Source of the DNA: Planctomycetaceae bacterium | GTDB lineage: Bacteria > Planctomycetota > Phycisphaerae > UBA1845 > UTPLA1 | DNA: 64,000 bases | Assembly: GCA_006969385.1 (NCBI GenBank) | Contig: CP030884.1 | Span: 5,264,249-5,328,248, forward strand | Direction: 5' to 3' | Shown here: positions 54,349 to 63,110 of the stretch, in pieces | Layout: each line of letters starts with the position of its first letter | Numbering within the stretch: the first letter of the stretch is position 1 | Made by a program: the position numbers and the translations under genes | Notes under the pieces: generated by a model | What the model was told of the DNA's origin: nothing | Databases searched by the model: none | What the model saw: the letters and a program-made list of their open reading frames with translations, nothing else

Positions 54349-55338
54349 ATGAACCTATCCACACGCTATCTCGGAATGAATCTGGCGAACCCGCTGGTAC
54401 CGTCGGCCGGGCCGATGACGGCCGACCTGACCACGCTGCGTCAACTCGAAGACGCCGGTGCCGCGGCGGTCGTGTTACCCTCGCTCTTTGAAGAGCAACT
54501 GCGGCATGAGGCGTTCGAACTCGATCATTTTATGGACCACGGTACGGAGAGCTTCGCCGAATCGCTCTCATACTTTCCTGAGGTCGGCGATTTTCGGCTG
54601 GGGCCCGATGATTACCTGCACCATATCGAAAGTGCCAAGCGCACCATCGATATCCCGGTCATCGCCAGCCTCAACGGCGCGGCCTTGGGCGGTTGGACGC
54701 AGTACGCGCGCGAAATCGAACACGCCGGTGCCGATGCGCTGGAGTTGAATATCTATTACGTGGCGGCGGAGTTCGATACGTCGAGCGCGCAAGTCGAGCA
54801 GCGTTATGTCGACATCCTGCGCGCCGTAAAGTCGACCGTGAATATTCCGCTGGCCGTGAAAATCGGCCCGTACTTTAGCTGCCTGCCCCACTTTGCCCAA
54901 CGGCTCGATGAAGAAGGTGCCGACGGCCTGGTGCTGTTTAATCGCTTCTATCAACCCGATATCAATCTGGAAGATTTGACGGTGGGCCCCAACCTCGTCT
55001 TGTCCGACTCGCCCGAATCGCGCTTACCCATGCGCTGGATCGCTATTCTGCATGGTCGCCTCGGCCTAAGTTTGGCCGCGACATCGGGTGTGCATACGGC
55101 GGCCGACGTATTGAAACTGGTGATGGCCGGCGCGGATATCACGCAGATGTGTTCGGCGCTGCTCAAAGGCGGTTGCCGCGTCGTGCATGACATACTAACC
55201 GACTTGCGGGAATGGATGGACGAAAACGAATACGAATCCATCGAACAAATGAAAGGCAGCCTCAGCCAACGCGCCTGCCCCGACCCCGCAGCGTTCGAAC
55301 GCGCGAATTATATGAAGACGCTGCAGCAGTATGTGTAG
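54349..55338 (+). CDS. Dihydroorotate dehydrogenase-like flavoprotein
   Basis: A 329-residue FMN-type TIM barrel of the PyrD family. The ATG at 54349, three bases inside a GTG alternative, has AAAGGAA upstream. Motifs: NPLVPSAGPMTADL, DALELNIYYVA, IPLAVKIGPYFSCLPHFA, and the FMN-phosphate end ATSGVHTAADVLKLVMAGAD. It lies 21 bases after PFOR. This 'PyrD-like' protein occurs next to pyruvate:ferredoxin oxidoreductase in many bacteria, so it is more likely linked to that electron transfer than to pyrimidine synthesis; the true reaction is not established. The typical catalytic base region of class 1 enzymes is altered (FNRFYQPDIN). Confidence 0.85.
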   Translation: MNLSTRYLGMNLANPLVPSAGPMTADLTTLRQLEDAGAAAVVLPSLFEEQLRHEAFELDHFMDHGTESFAESLSYFPEVGDFRLGPDDYLHHIESAKRTIDIPVIASLNGAALGGWTQYAREIEHAGADALELNIYYVAAEFDTSSAQVEQRYVDILRAVKSTVNIPLAVKIGPYFSCLPHFAQRLDEEGADGLVLFNRFYQPDINLEDLTVGPNLVLSDSPESRLPMRWIAILHGRLGLSLAATSGVHTAADVLKLVMAGADITQMCSALLKGGCRVVHDILTDLREWMDENEYESIEQMKGSLSQRACPDPAAFERANYMKTLQQYV

Positions 55339-55468
55339 TGCGATGACGTGTGAGTAGCGCGCTAAAGCGCGGGTTGTGATGTGACCGAGACGCCGTAAAC
55401 ATCAATCATCAAGGCGACGGATGAAGGTGAAGTACCACATCCACCTTAAAAAAGTGGGTGACGTCTAC

Positions 55469-55507
55469 TCCCTCTCTCGCGCAGGGAGAGGGCTGGGGTG
55501 AGGGTAT
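55469..55507 (+). repeat. Family C-like palindrome, diverged
   Basis: CTCCCTCTCTC-GCGCA-GGGAGAGGG followed by CTGGGGTGAGGGTA, the same layout as the copies at 41672 and 63057 with changed arms. Confidence 0.75.
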
Positions 55508-55651
55508 TTGCTTGGGTTCAAATTTTAGGCACCCACACAATTATTGTGGATGCGGCAGTAGCGTGGGTCGTACCCGACCCACCGAAACACCGGCGACGTT
55601 GATTAACACCCGATCTCGATGCTCTTACTGGCCCTCGTTGCTCTACCAAAC

Positions 55652-55952
55652 GGGTGCCATGCCGACCCAACCGCAGCAATGCACGATGTTATTGAAAGGC
55701 AACTTCGCGCGGGATCAATCGAGTGCGAACGGATTCGAAGGTCGGCATGCTTGAGACACGCGAGTACGCCATATATTGATAATGGTCAATATTGATCACC
55801 ATACACCAATACGCTGAATCAAACATACGAGTAGGAGGATGTCATGCGTGAAGCATGCCGACCTTTGCGTTGGTCTCGCGATTGTGTGCCCCCAAGGTAT
55901 CTTACGACAAATAGGTTCATAGCGTCACGACGGATGGGTCGGCATGGCACCC
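55652..55952 (+). repeat. Nested inverted-repeat element, family D, copy 3
   Basis: Outer arms GGGTGCCATGCCGACC (55652) and GGTCGGCATGGCACCC (ends 55952), inner arms AAGGTCGGCATGCTTGAG (55738) and AAGCATGCCGACCTT (55851), the latter followed by TGCGTTGGTC exactly as in the copies at 13181 and 13542. The intervening sequences are unrelated by eye, so only the arms and their order are conserved. Confidence 0.8.
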
Positions 55953-55983
55953 TGCATTTAGCAGTAGGGTCCAAAGCGAAATA

Positions 55984-56006
55984 ACCGGGCTAATTTACCG
56001 CCCGGT
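55984..56006 (-). terminator. Possible terminator of the response-regulator gene
   Basis: Stem ACCGGGC/GCCCGGT with a nine-base loop; on the minus strand it is followed by TATTTCGCTTTG. It lies 23 bases beyond the stop codon. The U-tract is modest. Confidence 0.5.
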
Positions 56007-56028
56007 CTACTTTCCCCTTCCCTGCCCT

Positions 56029-57390
56029 TCAGAGCATACCGTAGCGCTCCATGCGATAGCGCAATTGATCGCGCGAGAGGCGTAGCAACTTGGCGGCGCG
56101 GGTTTGGTTGTTTTCGGTCTGTTCCAAGGCCTTGCGCACCAGGCGTTCTTCGATGTCCTGAATACTGATGCCGTCGGCGGGGATATCCGTGGGTACCAAG
56201 GTCGGTCGTGCCGCGACTGTCGGGCCGATGGTGAGGTCGGCCGCTTCGATGGTGCCGTTCTTGCAAAACAGCACGGCGCGTTCGATGGTATTGCGCAGTT
56301 CACGCACGTTGCCCGGCCAACCGTATTCCTTGAGCTTCTGCACGCCGGCGTCCGAAATTTGGCGTGGCCCGCGGCGAAACTCCGTCGCGAATTGATCGAC
56401 GAAAAACTCCGCGATGATGCGGATATCATCGCCACGCTCGCGCAGCGGCGGCAGCTCGATCGGAATAATGTTGATGCGATAGTACAGGTCTTCGCGAAAC
56501 TGCCCGTCGGCGATCAGCTTTTCCAAATCGCGATTGGTGGCCGCGATGATGCGCACGTCCACAGCGATATCTTTCACACCGCCCACGCGTCGAAACGTTT
56601 TCTCTTCGAGAAAACGCAACAGCTTTGCCTGCAAGTTCAGCGGCATATCGCCGACTTCATCGAGAAAAACCGTCCCGTGATCGGCCAATTCAAATAAGCC
56701 TTTCTTTTGTTGCTTAGCGTCGGTGAACGCACCGCGTTCGTGACCGAAGAGTTCGCTTTCGAGCAGTGCTTCGCTAATCGCCGTGCAGGTGATGTTCATG
56801 AACGGTCGATTGGCGCGATCCGAGTTGTAATGAATCGCCTTTGCCACCAGATCTTTGCCGGTACCGCTCTCGCCGCGCAAGAACACGGTGGAAGCGCCGC
56901 TCTCGGCCACATCCTGAATCATACCGAACAAGCGAACGATCTGCGGGCATTTGCCGAGGATGCGATCGAAACCGAATTCCTTTTTCATTTGCGCGCGAAA
57001 GTCGCGCACCTCGCGTTTAAGCCGCGTGGTTTCCAGCGCTTTCGCCACCGTCAGCATTAACTCGTCCATATTGAACGGCTTGCTCACGTAATCGAACGCG
57101 CCCAGCCGCATTGCTTCGACCGCGTCTTCGACGTTGCTATACGCCGTCATCATCAACACGACGATATCTTCATCGCCGGCGCGAATCTGACGCAGGACTT
57201 CCAGGCCGGTCATCCCCGGCAGTTTGTAGTCGAGCATCACGAGGTCAAACACGCCCGATTCGAGTTTCTCTAGACCTTCCGGCCCGTTCTCGGCTTCGTC
57301 GACGCGGTAGCCTTCCTCTTCAAAGCGCTGTCGGAGCGACCAACGAATCAGTTTTTCATCTTCGATGATCAGAATGCGTGGCGTACTCAT
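56029..57390 (-). CDS. NtrC-family sigma-54-dependent response regulator
   Basis: A 453-residue transcription activator. Receiver domain at 1-120 with acidic pair at 11-12, phospho-acceptor Asp54 (MLDYKLPG) and Lys104. AAA+ domain with Walker A GESGTGKD (173-180), sigma-54 contact loop GHERGAFTDAKQ (the usual GAFTGA reads GAFTDA), Walker B FLDEVGDM and RVGG-type sensor motifs. A C-terminal Fis-type helix-turn-helix (TRAAKLLRLSRDQLRYRMERYG) ends the protein. The kinase gene lies immediately upstream, stop and start separated by two bases. Phosphorylation by the globin-coupled kinase is inferred from this pairing. Its target promoters should be of the -24/-12 type; I did not find a convincing one in the window. 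Confidence 0.94.
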   Translation of the reverse strand: MSTPRILIIEDEKLIRWSLRQRFEEEGYRVDEAENGPEGLEKLESGVFDLVMLDYKLPGMTGLEVLRQIRAGDEDIVVLMMTAYSNVEDAVEAMRLGAFDYVSKPFNMDELMLTVAKALETTRLKREVRDFRAQMKKEFGFDRILGKCPQIVRLFGMIQDVAESGASTVFLRGESGTGKDLVAKAIHYNSDRANRPFMNITCTAISEALLESELFGHERGAFTDAKQQKKGLFELADHGTVFLDEVGDMPLNLQAKLLRFLEEKTFRRVGGVKDIAVDVRIIAATNRDLEKLIADGQFREDLYYRINIIPIELPPLRERGDDIRIIAEFFVDQFATEFRRGPRQISDAGVQKLKEYGWPGNVRELRNTIERAVLFCKNGTIEAADLTIGPTVAARPTLVPTDIPADGISIQDIEERLVRKALEQTENNQTRAAKLLRLSRDQLRYRMERYGML

Positions 57391-57392
57391 AG

Positions 57393-58724
57393 TTATACCT
57401 TTTCGGAATCGCCGGCGCCGCTGTTGCGGTCGCCGAAATCGATCGTTACCTGCGTTCCTTCGTTCGGTTTACTCTCGAGCGCAATCGTGCCGCCGTGAGC
57501 CGTAATGATTCGGTGACAAATCGACAGCCCCAGCCCCGTACCTTTGGCTTTGGTGGTAAAGAACGGCTCCCATACGCGCGGCAAGACTTCCGGATCGATG
57601 CCGACACCGTTGTCGACAATCGCCAGCCGCGCGCCGGCACCTATACGTTGGATGCGACATTGCACGGTGCCTTTGCGACCGCACGCATGGGCAGCGTTGA
57701 TGATGACGTTCATCAACACCTGTTGCAGTTGCGCTTCGTCGCCGATCATTTCAATCGAGTCGTGCTCGGCATCGACGGTTATCTTGACCTGCCCCAGGCC
57801 CGATTCGCGCCGCACGATCATGATGACGCGCCGCACGAGGCTGACGAGATCGAGCGGGCCGCGCTGCGGCGGCTTGGGGCGCGCGTAAATCAACAAATCT
57901 TTCACAGCGGCATCGAGACGATTGATTTGCTTGAGGGCCTCGTCCATCACTTCGCGATGCGGGTGTTTTTCGGCCAACCCATGGCGAATAACTTGCAAGG
58001 CACCGCTGATGCCGGCCAATGGGTTCTTGATTTCGTGTGCGACCGACGCGGCCAGTTCGCCCAAACTCGCGAGATGCCGTGCTTCGTCGAGCCGCTTCTC
58101 GAAGCGTACGGACTCGAGCGTTTTCAGACGCGCCATCAGATCCTCGTGATAAGACTGATTCATAATCGCCAATTCGAGATCGAGGATTTTTTCCAATGCC
58201 GCCCGATATGCCGCACGATCGGTCAAATCGAGCCCATCGATCTCACGCAGTAGCGACCGCCGGACGACGTTCATCGCCGTAAACATGAGGTATTGCGGCA
58301 AGTTCACACGCACATGCGTATGGCCGATGTCGAGGCTCTTTTGGTAATAGGCGTCGCCATATTCGCCGCCAAGCAGTCGGCTGAACCACAATGCCAGCGA
58401 CTGACGAAGGCGGTCGATCTGGTCGGTGTCACCGGCGAAGACCTCCATCGCGCGCGGGTCGCTTTGCAGGATGGCGTAAAATTCCGCAACAAGCGACGGA
58501 ATCCGCTTCGTCAGCGGTTCGGCCAACTCGGCGAGCAGTTGGGCGTCTGCGGTTGAGAAATCCACGTACCGTTTCATGTCATCGAAACAGGAAGCGTCCA
58601 TACCGCGATTATAAGTCGGTAAATGCGGATTCATTCTGCCAAACTTCCGTGACGCCTCGGTATTTGAGGCATCCCAATCGGGTTTGAGTTCAAGCGAGAT
58701 ATGTTCGGAAGGTTTCGTTGCCAT
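57393..58724 (-). CDS. Globin-coupled sensor histidine kinase
   Basis: A 443-residue kinase from ATG 58724 (a GTG two codons earlier is possible). No membrane helix. Residues of about 50-190 match a sensor globin: FSTADAQLLAELAEPL, SLVAEFYAILQSDPRAMEVF, LRQSLALWFSRLLGGEYGDAYY, and DIGHTHVRVNLP, where the second His (137) aligns with the proximal haem ligand of globin-coupled sensors (I-G-x-x-H-x-R). A HisKA domain follows with the phospho-acceptor in SVAHEIKNPLAG (His230). The ATPase domain has N-, G1- and G2-type motifs (VIINAAHAC, IVDNGVGIDP, GTGLGLSI). Haem binding of O2, CO or NO likely controls autophosphorylation and the NtrC-type regulator encoded next. Confidence 0.88.
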   Translation of the reverse strand: MATKPSEHISLELKPDWDASNTEASRKFGRMNPHLPTYNRGMDASCFDDMKRYVDFSTADAQLLAELAEPLTKRIPSLVAEFYAILQSDPRAMEVFAGDTDQIDRLRQSLALWFSRLLGGEYGDAYYQKSLDIGHTHVRVNLPQYLMFTAMNVVRRSLLREIDGLDLTDRAAYRAALEKILDLELAIMNQSYHEDLMARLKTLESVRFEKRLDEARHLASLGELAASVAHEIKNPLAGISGALQVIRHGLAEKHPHREVMDEALKQINRLDAAVKDLLIYARPKPPQRGPLDLVSLVRRVIMIVRRESGLGQVKITVDAEHDSIEMIGDEAQLQQVLMNVIINAAHACGRKGTVQCRIQRIGAGARLAIVDNGVGIDPEVLPRVWEPFFTTKAKGTGLGLSICHRIITAHGGTIALESKPNEGTQVTIDFGDRNSGAGDSEKV

Positions 58725-59082
58725 GAGCACTAGAACGAAAGAGGTGCAATTCTCGGGCCAGTCGCTAAGCCGATTGCGGAATTGTTCTGATCGGCCCCGA
58801 AGCCTGTGATAAGAGAATTAAGAGATGGAAACCAGGATTCCCGCCTGCTTATCGCGACCCACCCATTTTCGGTAGGCAAATTGCACCATTCATTTCCAAA
58901 TTGCACCATTCGCATCCGAAATGGCCCGCCGCGATTGCCTTGCCGGTTTCAGACAGCCAAAATCCGCTTCATGCCTCCGCGACAGACTCTCTGAGTCAAC
59001 TGCGGATATCTCCTTTTTGATGCCATATTTCCGATTTGCCGTGGAACTTACTCGTCCGCGCCCAACCACAAGGCCCGATCCT
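58725..59082. promoter_or_regulatory. Divergent regulatory region with ATTGCACC repeats
   Basis: 358 bases between the divergent kinase and mannosidase genes. CAAATTGCACCATTC occurs twice in direct orientation 20 bases apart (58877 and 58896), and GGTGCAATTC, the inverse of the core, lies at 58743 close to the kinase start. These may be operator sites for the kinase-regulator pair or the mannosidase. Confidence 0.4.
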
Positions 59083-62000
59083 ATGCACGTTAGACGTATC
59101 CTTGTCGCCGCCCTGCTGATCATTTCCGTCGTGCCATTCACCTTTGCCGAGGATGGTGGTGAAAACGCCGCCCAACGACTTTCGCGCGAAGGCCACGACC
59201 GAAGCGACATCGCCGAATCCGAGAACAAGGCGCTCTACTGCGTCGGCTACGCCCACCTCGATACGCAATGGCGCTGGGACTTCGTCAAGACGATCGACGA
59301 TTACGTGCGCAACACGCTCGACGATAACTTCGCGCTGTTCGAGAAGTATCCGGAGTACGTGTTCAACTTCACCGGCTCGGTGCGTTACGAGATGATGAAG
59401 GAATACTATCCCGAGCGCTACGAGCGGCTTAAGCAATACATCGCCGACGATCGTTGGTACGTATCGGGCTCCAGCGTTGACGAAGGCGACGTCAACGTGC
59501 CCTCGCCCGAGTCGATTATTCGACAAGTCTTATACGGCAATCTTTACTTCAAACGCGAATTCGGCAATGTCAGTAACGACTACATGCTGCCTGATTGCTT
59601 CGGCTTTCCCGCATCGATGCCGTCGATTTGGGCGCACTGTGGATTGCTCGGCTTTTCGACGCAGAAGCTCACCTGGGGATCCGCCGTCGGCATTCCCTTT
59701 CCCGTTGGTGTTTGGGAAGGACCCGACGGCAACAGCGTGTTGGCCGCGCTCGACCCGGGTCCGTACGTCGGGGCGATCAAGGGCCGCGTCGATCAGAATG
59801 CCGAATGGCTCGGTCGCGTCGATCAACACGGCAAGCTCTACAATATGTGGGCCGACTATCACTACTACGGCGTTGGTGACATCGGCGGCGCGCCACGCGA
59901 AGAAGACGTAAAGAACTACATCGCCAGCGGTAAGGCATCGGACCGCAAGATGGACGTCAAACTCGCGACGTCCGAAGAGTTGTTCCAAGACATTACGCCC
60001 GGCATACGCACGAAACTGCCGCGTTTTAAGGGCGACATGCTGCTGACCGAACACTCGGCCGGCACGCTGACATCCCAAAGCTACATGAAGCGTTGGAACC
60101 GCAAGGCCGAACAGCTTGCCGACGCCGCCGAGCGCGCCGCCAGCATCGGTTACGCTCTTGGCCAAATGGAATACCCGCGCGATAAACTCGAACGCGGATG
60201 GGTGCGGCTGCTGGCCAACCAAATGCACGATATCCTGCCCGGCACCAGTATCCCGCGGGCTTACCGTTACTCGTGGAATGACGACGTCATCGCACTCAAC
60301 CTGTTCGCGGATGTACTGACACATGCCGTGGGCCGCGTGTCGTCGCAACTCGATACGCAAGTTGAAGGTCGCCCCCTCGTCGTCTTTAACCCGCTCGATA
60401 CCGACCGCACCGATGTCGTGGAAGCCAGCATGCCTAACGCAGGCAGCGCATCCGTGCGCATGTTCAATCATCAAAATCGCGAGGTGCCGTCGCAAGTCGT
60501 ATCGCGCGATGGTAACGACCTGCACTTTATCTTCATGGCGTCGATGCCCGCCAACGGTTTCGCCGTGTACGACGTTCGTCCGTCGGATAAAGGCTTCAAA
60601 GATGATCGCGGCCCGCGCGCGACGGATCGTCTTCTGGAGAATGCAGCCTACCGCGTACGGTTGAATGCAGCCGGTGACATCGCCGAAATCGTCGACAAGA
60701 CGAACAACCGCAACCTTCTATCCAAACCGGCCACGCTGCAATTCACTTACGAACGACCGCGACACTACCCCGCATGGAACATGGATTGGGAAGACCGCAA
60801 GAATCCGCCCGTCGGCCAAGTCGACGGCGCGCCGTCAATTCGCATCGTGGAGAACGGGCCCGTCCGGGCGACCATCGCCGTCACGCGTTGGGCACGCGAT
60901 TCCAAGGTTACGCAGTATATTCGGTTGTTGCGCGACGAGCCGGGCGAACTGGTCGAAGTTGCCGCCGAAATCGACTGGCAATCGACCCAGTGTGCTTTGA
61001 AAGCGGCCTTCCCCTTGAGCGTTAGCAACGAACAGGCGACGTACAACTGGGGAATGGGCACGATCGCCCGCGGCAACAACGAACCTAAGAAGTACGAGGT
61101 GCCGTCTCACGAATGGTTCGATCTGACCGATGCGTCGGGCGAATACGGCGTCACGATTCTCGAAGATTCCAAGTTTGGTTCGGACAAGCCCGCCGACAAC
61201 GAAGTGCGCCTCACGCTGCTCTACACGCCCGGCGTGCGAAGCTCGTACATGGATCAACACAGCCAGGATTGGGGCGTGCACGACCTGCGCTACGCCATCT
61301 TCGGCCACCAAGGTGATTGGCACGCGGCTAACAGCGAGTGGCGCGGCCGCCGGTTCAATCAACCGTTGCGCGGCTTTTGGTGCGATAAACACGTCGGCAG
61401 CTTGGGCCGCTCGTTTGCATTCGCACATAGCAACACGCCGCAAGTCGATATCCGTGCCATCAAGCGCGCTGAGGAAAGTAATCGAATTATCGTGCGCGTG
61501 CAGGAGTTAACCGGAAAGCCCGCGAAGAACGTCAGCATCGCCTTTGCGACCACCATTGCCGCTGTCGATGAAGTCGACGGTCAGGAACGCAAACTCGAAT
61601 CGCTTAGCAGCGACGGAAAAACCTTCCAGTTCGACGTCGGTGCCTATGGCATGCGAACCTTCGCGTTCGAGCTTGGCAATATGGCTGACACCACTTCCGA
61701 CGGGCAAAGCGGCACGCAAATCGCACTCGAGTTCAACGCCGACGTCGCTTCGTCCGACGACGATCGGTCCGATGGGAATATGGACGCACACGGTCGCAGC
61801 TATCCGGCCGAGATGTTACCGACAAACCTTACCGATAACGGCATCGCGTTTGGTCTCGGTTCGACTGCGGCAGGTGCCAAGCAAGCGGTCACCTGCAAGG
61901 GCCAACGCATCCATCTCGGTAACGCCAAGGGCAACGAGATTCACTTGCTCGCGGCTGCCACCGAAGACGTCAGCACCACGTTTATGGTCGGCGACCGCCC

Positions 62001-63000
62001 GCAATCAGTTGGCATCCAATCGTGGACTGGTTTCGTCGGCCAATGGTACGATCGCGTGTTCGATCGCACGTTCGGCGAGAACGACCATCATTGCGACGGC
62101 AAAGTCGTGTCCATCCTGCCGGCGTTTATCAAGCGCGATGCGATCGCATGGTTTGCCACCCATCGGCACGACCCGGCCAATGGCAACGAGTCGTATCGGT
62201 TCAGTTATCTGTATCACTACGTACTACCGCGAAATGGCGCCGACGAAATCACGCTTCCACATGATGAGCGCGTGCGCGTGTTCGCGATAACCGTTGCAGA
62301 AGGCAGCCAGGCGGCCGCGGCGGCGGCGCTCTATGACGACTTTGCCGATAGCAAGCCGATTACCGTTCGCCATAGTTACTCCGACGAAAAGTTGCCCGTT
62401 TTTGGCGAACGCAAGCCGAACGAGCACGTCGCGATTGCCCGCGCCGAATCGTTCGCGAAGCTAACAACCATCAAGCCACGCACCGACGACGATATCGACG
62501 CAGCCTCCGGCGGCGAATTCGATTTTAAAGTCTTCGCGCCGCGATCCGAGTTGGAAATCCATCATCAATCGGGCGTCGTCGACGGCAAGATCGCGCGTCT
62601 CAATGACGGTGAAGTTTCGCAAAACAATGACGACACGCAGCGCAGCGTGTGGTACGACAACGAAGGGCGCTTCACGCTCGACTTGCAAAAGCCGCGCACG
62701 ATTCAACGCATCGACACCTATTCGTGGCACGTTTCTGATCGCGCACCACAGTACTTTTCCGTTTGGGGTAGCTACGAAGAGAACATGCCCGACGGCGATT
62801 TCAAAGCCGGCGGTCAGGGCGATCGTTGGGAGTTAATCGCCGTCGTCGATACGCGCGCTCTCGGTGATGGCGGTGTGCATGCCACGCGCATCGAACGTGC
62901 GGATAAGCCGATGGGCCCCTACCGCCACTTGCTATGGGTGTGCGAAGACATGGGCCACGGTACGTTCTTCACTGAGATCGATATGGACTTTGCCGAATGA
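59083..63000 (+). CDS. Exported GH38-family alpha-mannosidase with C-terminal carbohydrate-binding region
   Basis: A 1305-residue protein from ATG 59083, beginning with a signal peptide (HVRRILVAALLIISVVPFTFA). The upstream in-frame extension to 58921 is rejected. GH38 zinc-site and active-site motifs: VGYAHLDTQWRWDF (near 52), LPDCFGFPASMP with the nucleophile Asp171, and NQMHDILPGTS. These are followed by the central helical domain and the beta-sandwiches (VFNPLDTDRTDVVEA). The last 200 residues contain FTLDLQKPRTIQRIDTYSWH, resembling a discoidin-like (F5/8 type C) binding module. It would remove alpha-mannose from mannans or glycoproteins outside the cytoplasm. It diverges from the globin kinase. 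Confidence 0.93.
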   Translation: MHVRRILVAALLIISVVPFTFAEDGGENAAQRLSREGHDRSDIAESENKALYCVGYAHLDTQWRWDFVKTIDDYVRNTLDDNFALFEKYPEYVFNFTGSVRYEMMKEYYPERYERLKQYIADDRWYVSGSSVDEGDVNVPSPESIIRQVLYGNLYFKREFGNVSNDYMLPDCFGFPASMPSIWAHCGLLGFSTQKLTWGSAVGIPFPVGVWEGPDGNSVLAALDPGPYVGAIKGRVDQNAEWLGRVDQHGKLYNMWADYHYYGVGDIGGAPREEDVKNYIASGKASDRKMDVKLATSEELFQDITPGIRTKLPRFKGDMLLTEHSAGTLTSQSYMKRWNRKAEQLADAAERAASIGYALGQMEYPRDKLERGWVRLLANQMHDILPGTSIPRAYRYSWNDDVIALNLFADVLTHAVGRVSSQLDTQVEGRPLVVFNPLDTDRTDVVEASMPNAGSASVRMFNHQNREVPSQVVSRDGNDLHFIFMASMPANGFAVYDVRPSDKGFKDDRGPRATDRLLENAAYRVRLNAAGDIAEIVDKTNNRNLLSKPATLQFTYERPRHYPAWNMDWEDRKNPPVGQVDGAPSIRIVENGPVRATIAVTRWARDSKVTQYIRLLRDEPGELVEVAAEIDWQSTQCALKAAFPLSVSNEQATYNWGMGTIARGNNEPKKYEVPSHEWFDLTDASGEYGVTILEDSKFGSDKPADNEVRLTLLYTPGVRSSYMDQHSQDWGVHDLRYAIFGHQGDWHAANSEWRGRRFNQPLRGFWCDKHVGSLGRSFAFAHSNTPQVDIRAIKRAEESNRIIVRVQELTGKPAKNVSIAFATTIAAVDEVDGQERKLESLSSDGKTFQFDVGAYGMRTFAFELGNMADTTSDGQSGTQIALEFNADVASSDDDRSDGNMDAHGRSYPAEMLPTNLTDNGIAFGLGSTAAGAKQAVTCKGQRIHLGNAKGNEIHLLAAATEDVSTTFMVGDRPQSVGIQSWTGFVGQWYDRVFDRTFGENDHHCDGKVVSILPAFIKRDAIAWFATHRHDPANGNESYRFSYLYHYVLPRNGADEITLPHDERVRVFAITVAEGSQAAAAAALYDDFADSKPITVRHSYSDEKLPVFGERKPNEHVAIARAESFAKLTTIKPRTDDDIDAASGGEFDFKVFAPRSELEIHHQSGVVDGKIARLNDGEVSQNNDDTQRSVWYDNEGRFTLDLQKPRTIQRIDTYSWHVSDRAPQYFSVWGSYEENMPDGDFKAGGQGDRWELIAVVDTRALGDGGVHATRIERADKPMGPYRHLLWVCEDMGHGTFFTEIDMDFAE

Positions 63001-63056
63001 TTGCGCGGCGCGATTCAAAATTTCGATTAGCAACAAGATGCGGCGTTGCGATAGCT

Positions 63057-63093
63057 CCCCCTCCCTCGCGGGGAGGGGTTAGGGGAGGGTTGC
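63057..63093 (+). repeat. Family C palindrome, extragenic copy
   Basis: CCCCCTCCC-TCGC-GGGGAGGGG followed by TTAGGGGAGGGTTG, nearly identical to the in-gene copy at 41672. It directly precedes, or overlaps, the start of the last gene. Confidence 0.85.
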
Positions 63094-63110
63094 ATACGAG
63101 GCAATGCAAC

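Larger units (their letters stand above)
55339..56028. other. Gene-free region with repeats, 690 bases
   Basis: Between the PyrD-like gene and the converging response-regulator gene. It contains a small GCGCGCTAAAGCGCG palindrome near 55358, a family C relative (55469-55507), the third nested family D element (55652-55952), and a hairpin that may end the response-regulator transcript (55984-56006). No gene is supported. Confidence 0.6.

Noticed and set aside
55936-55980. TGGCACCCTGCA resembled a sigma-54 -24/-12 promoter.
   Set aside because: The spacing between the GG and GC elements is wrong and the sequence is the conserved outer arm of a family D element.
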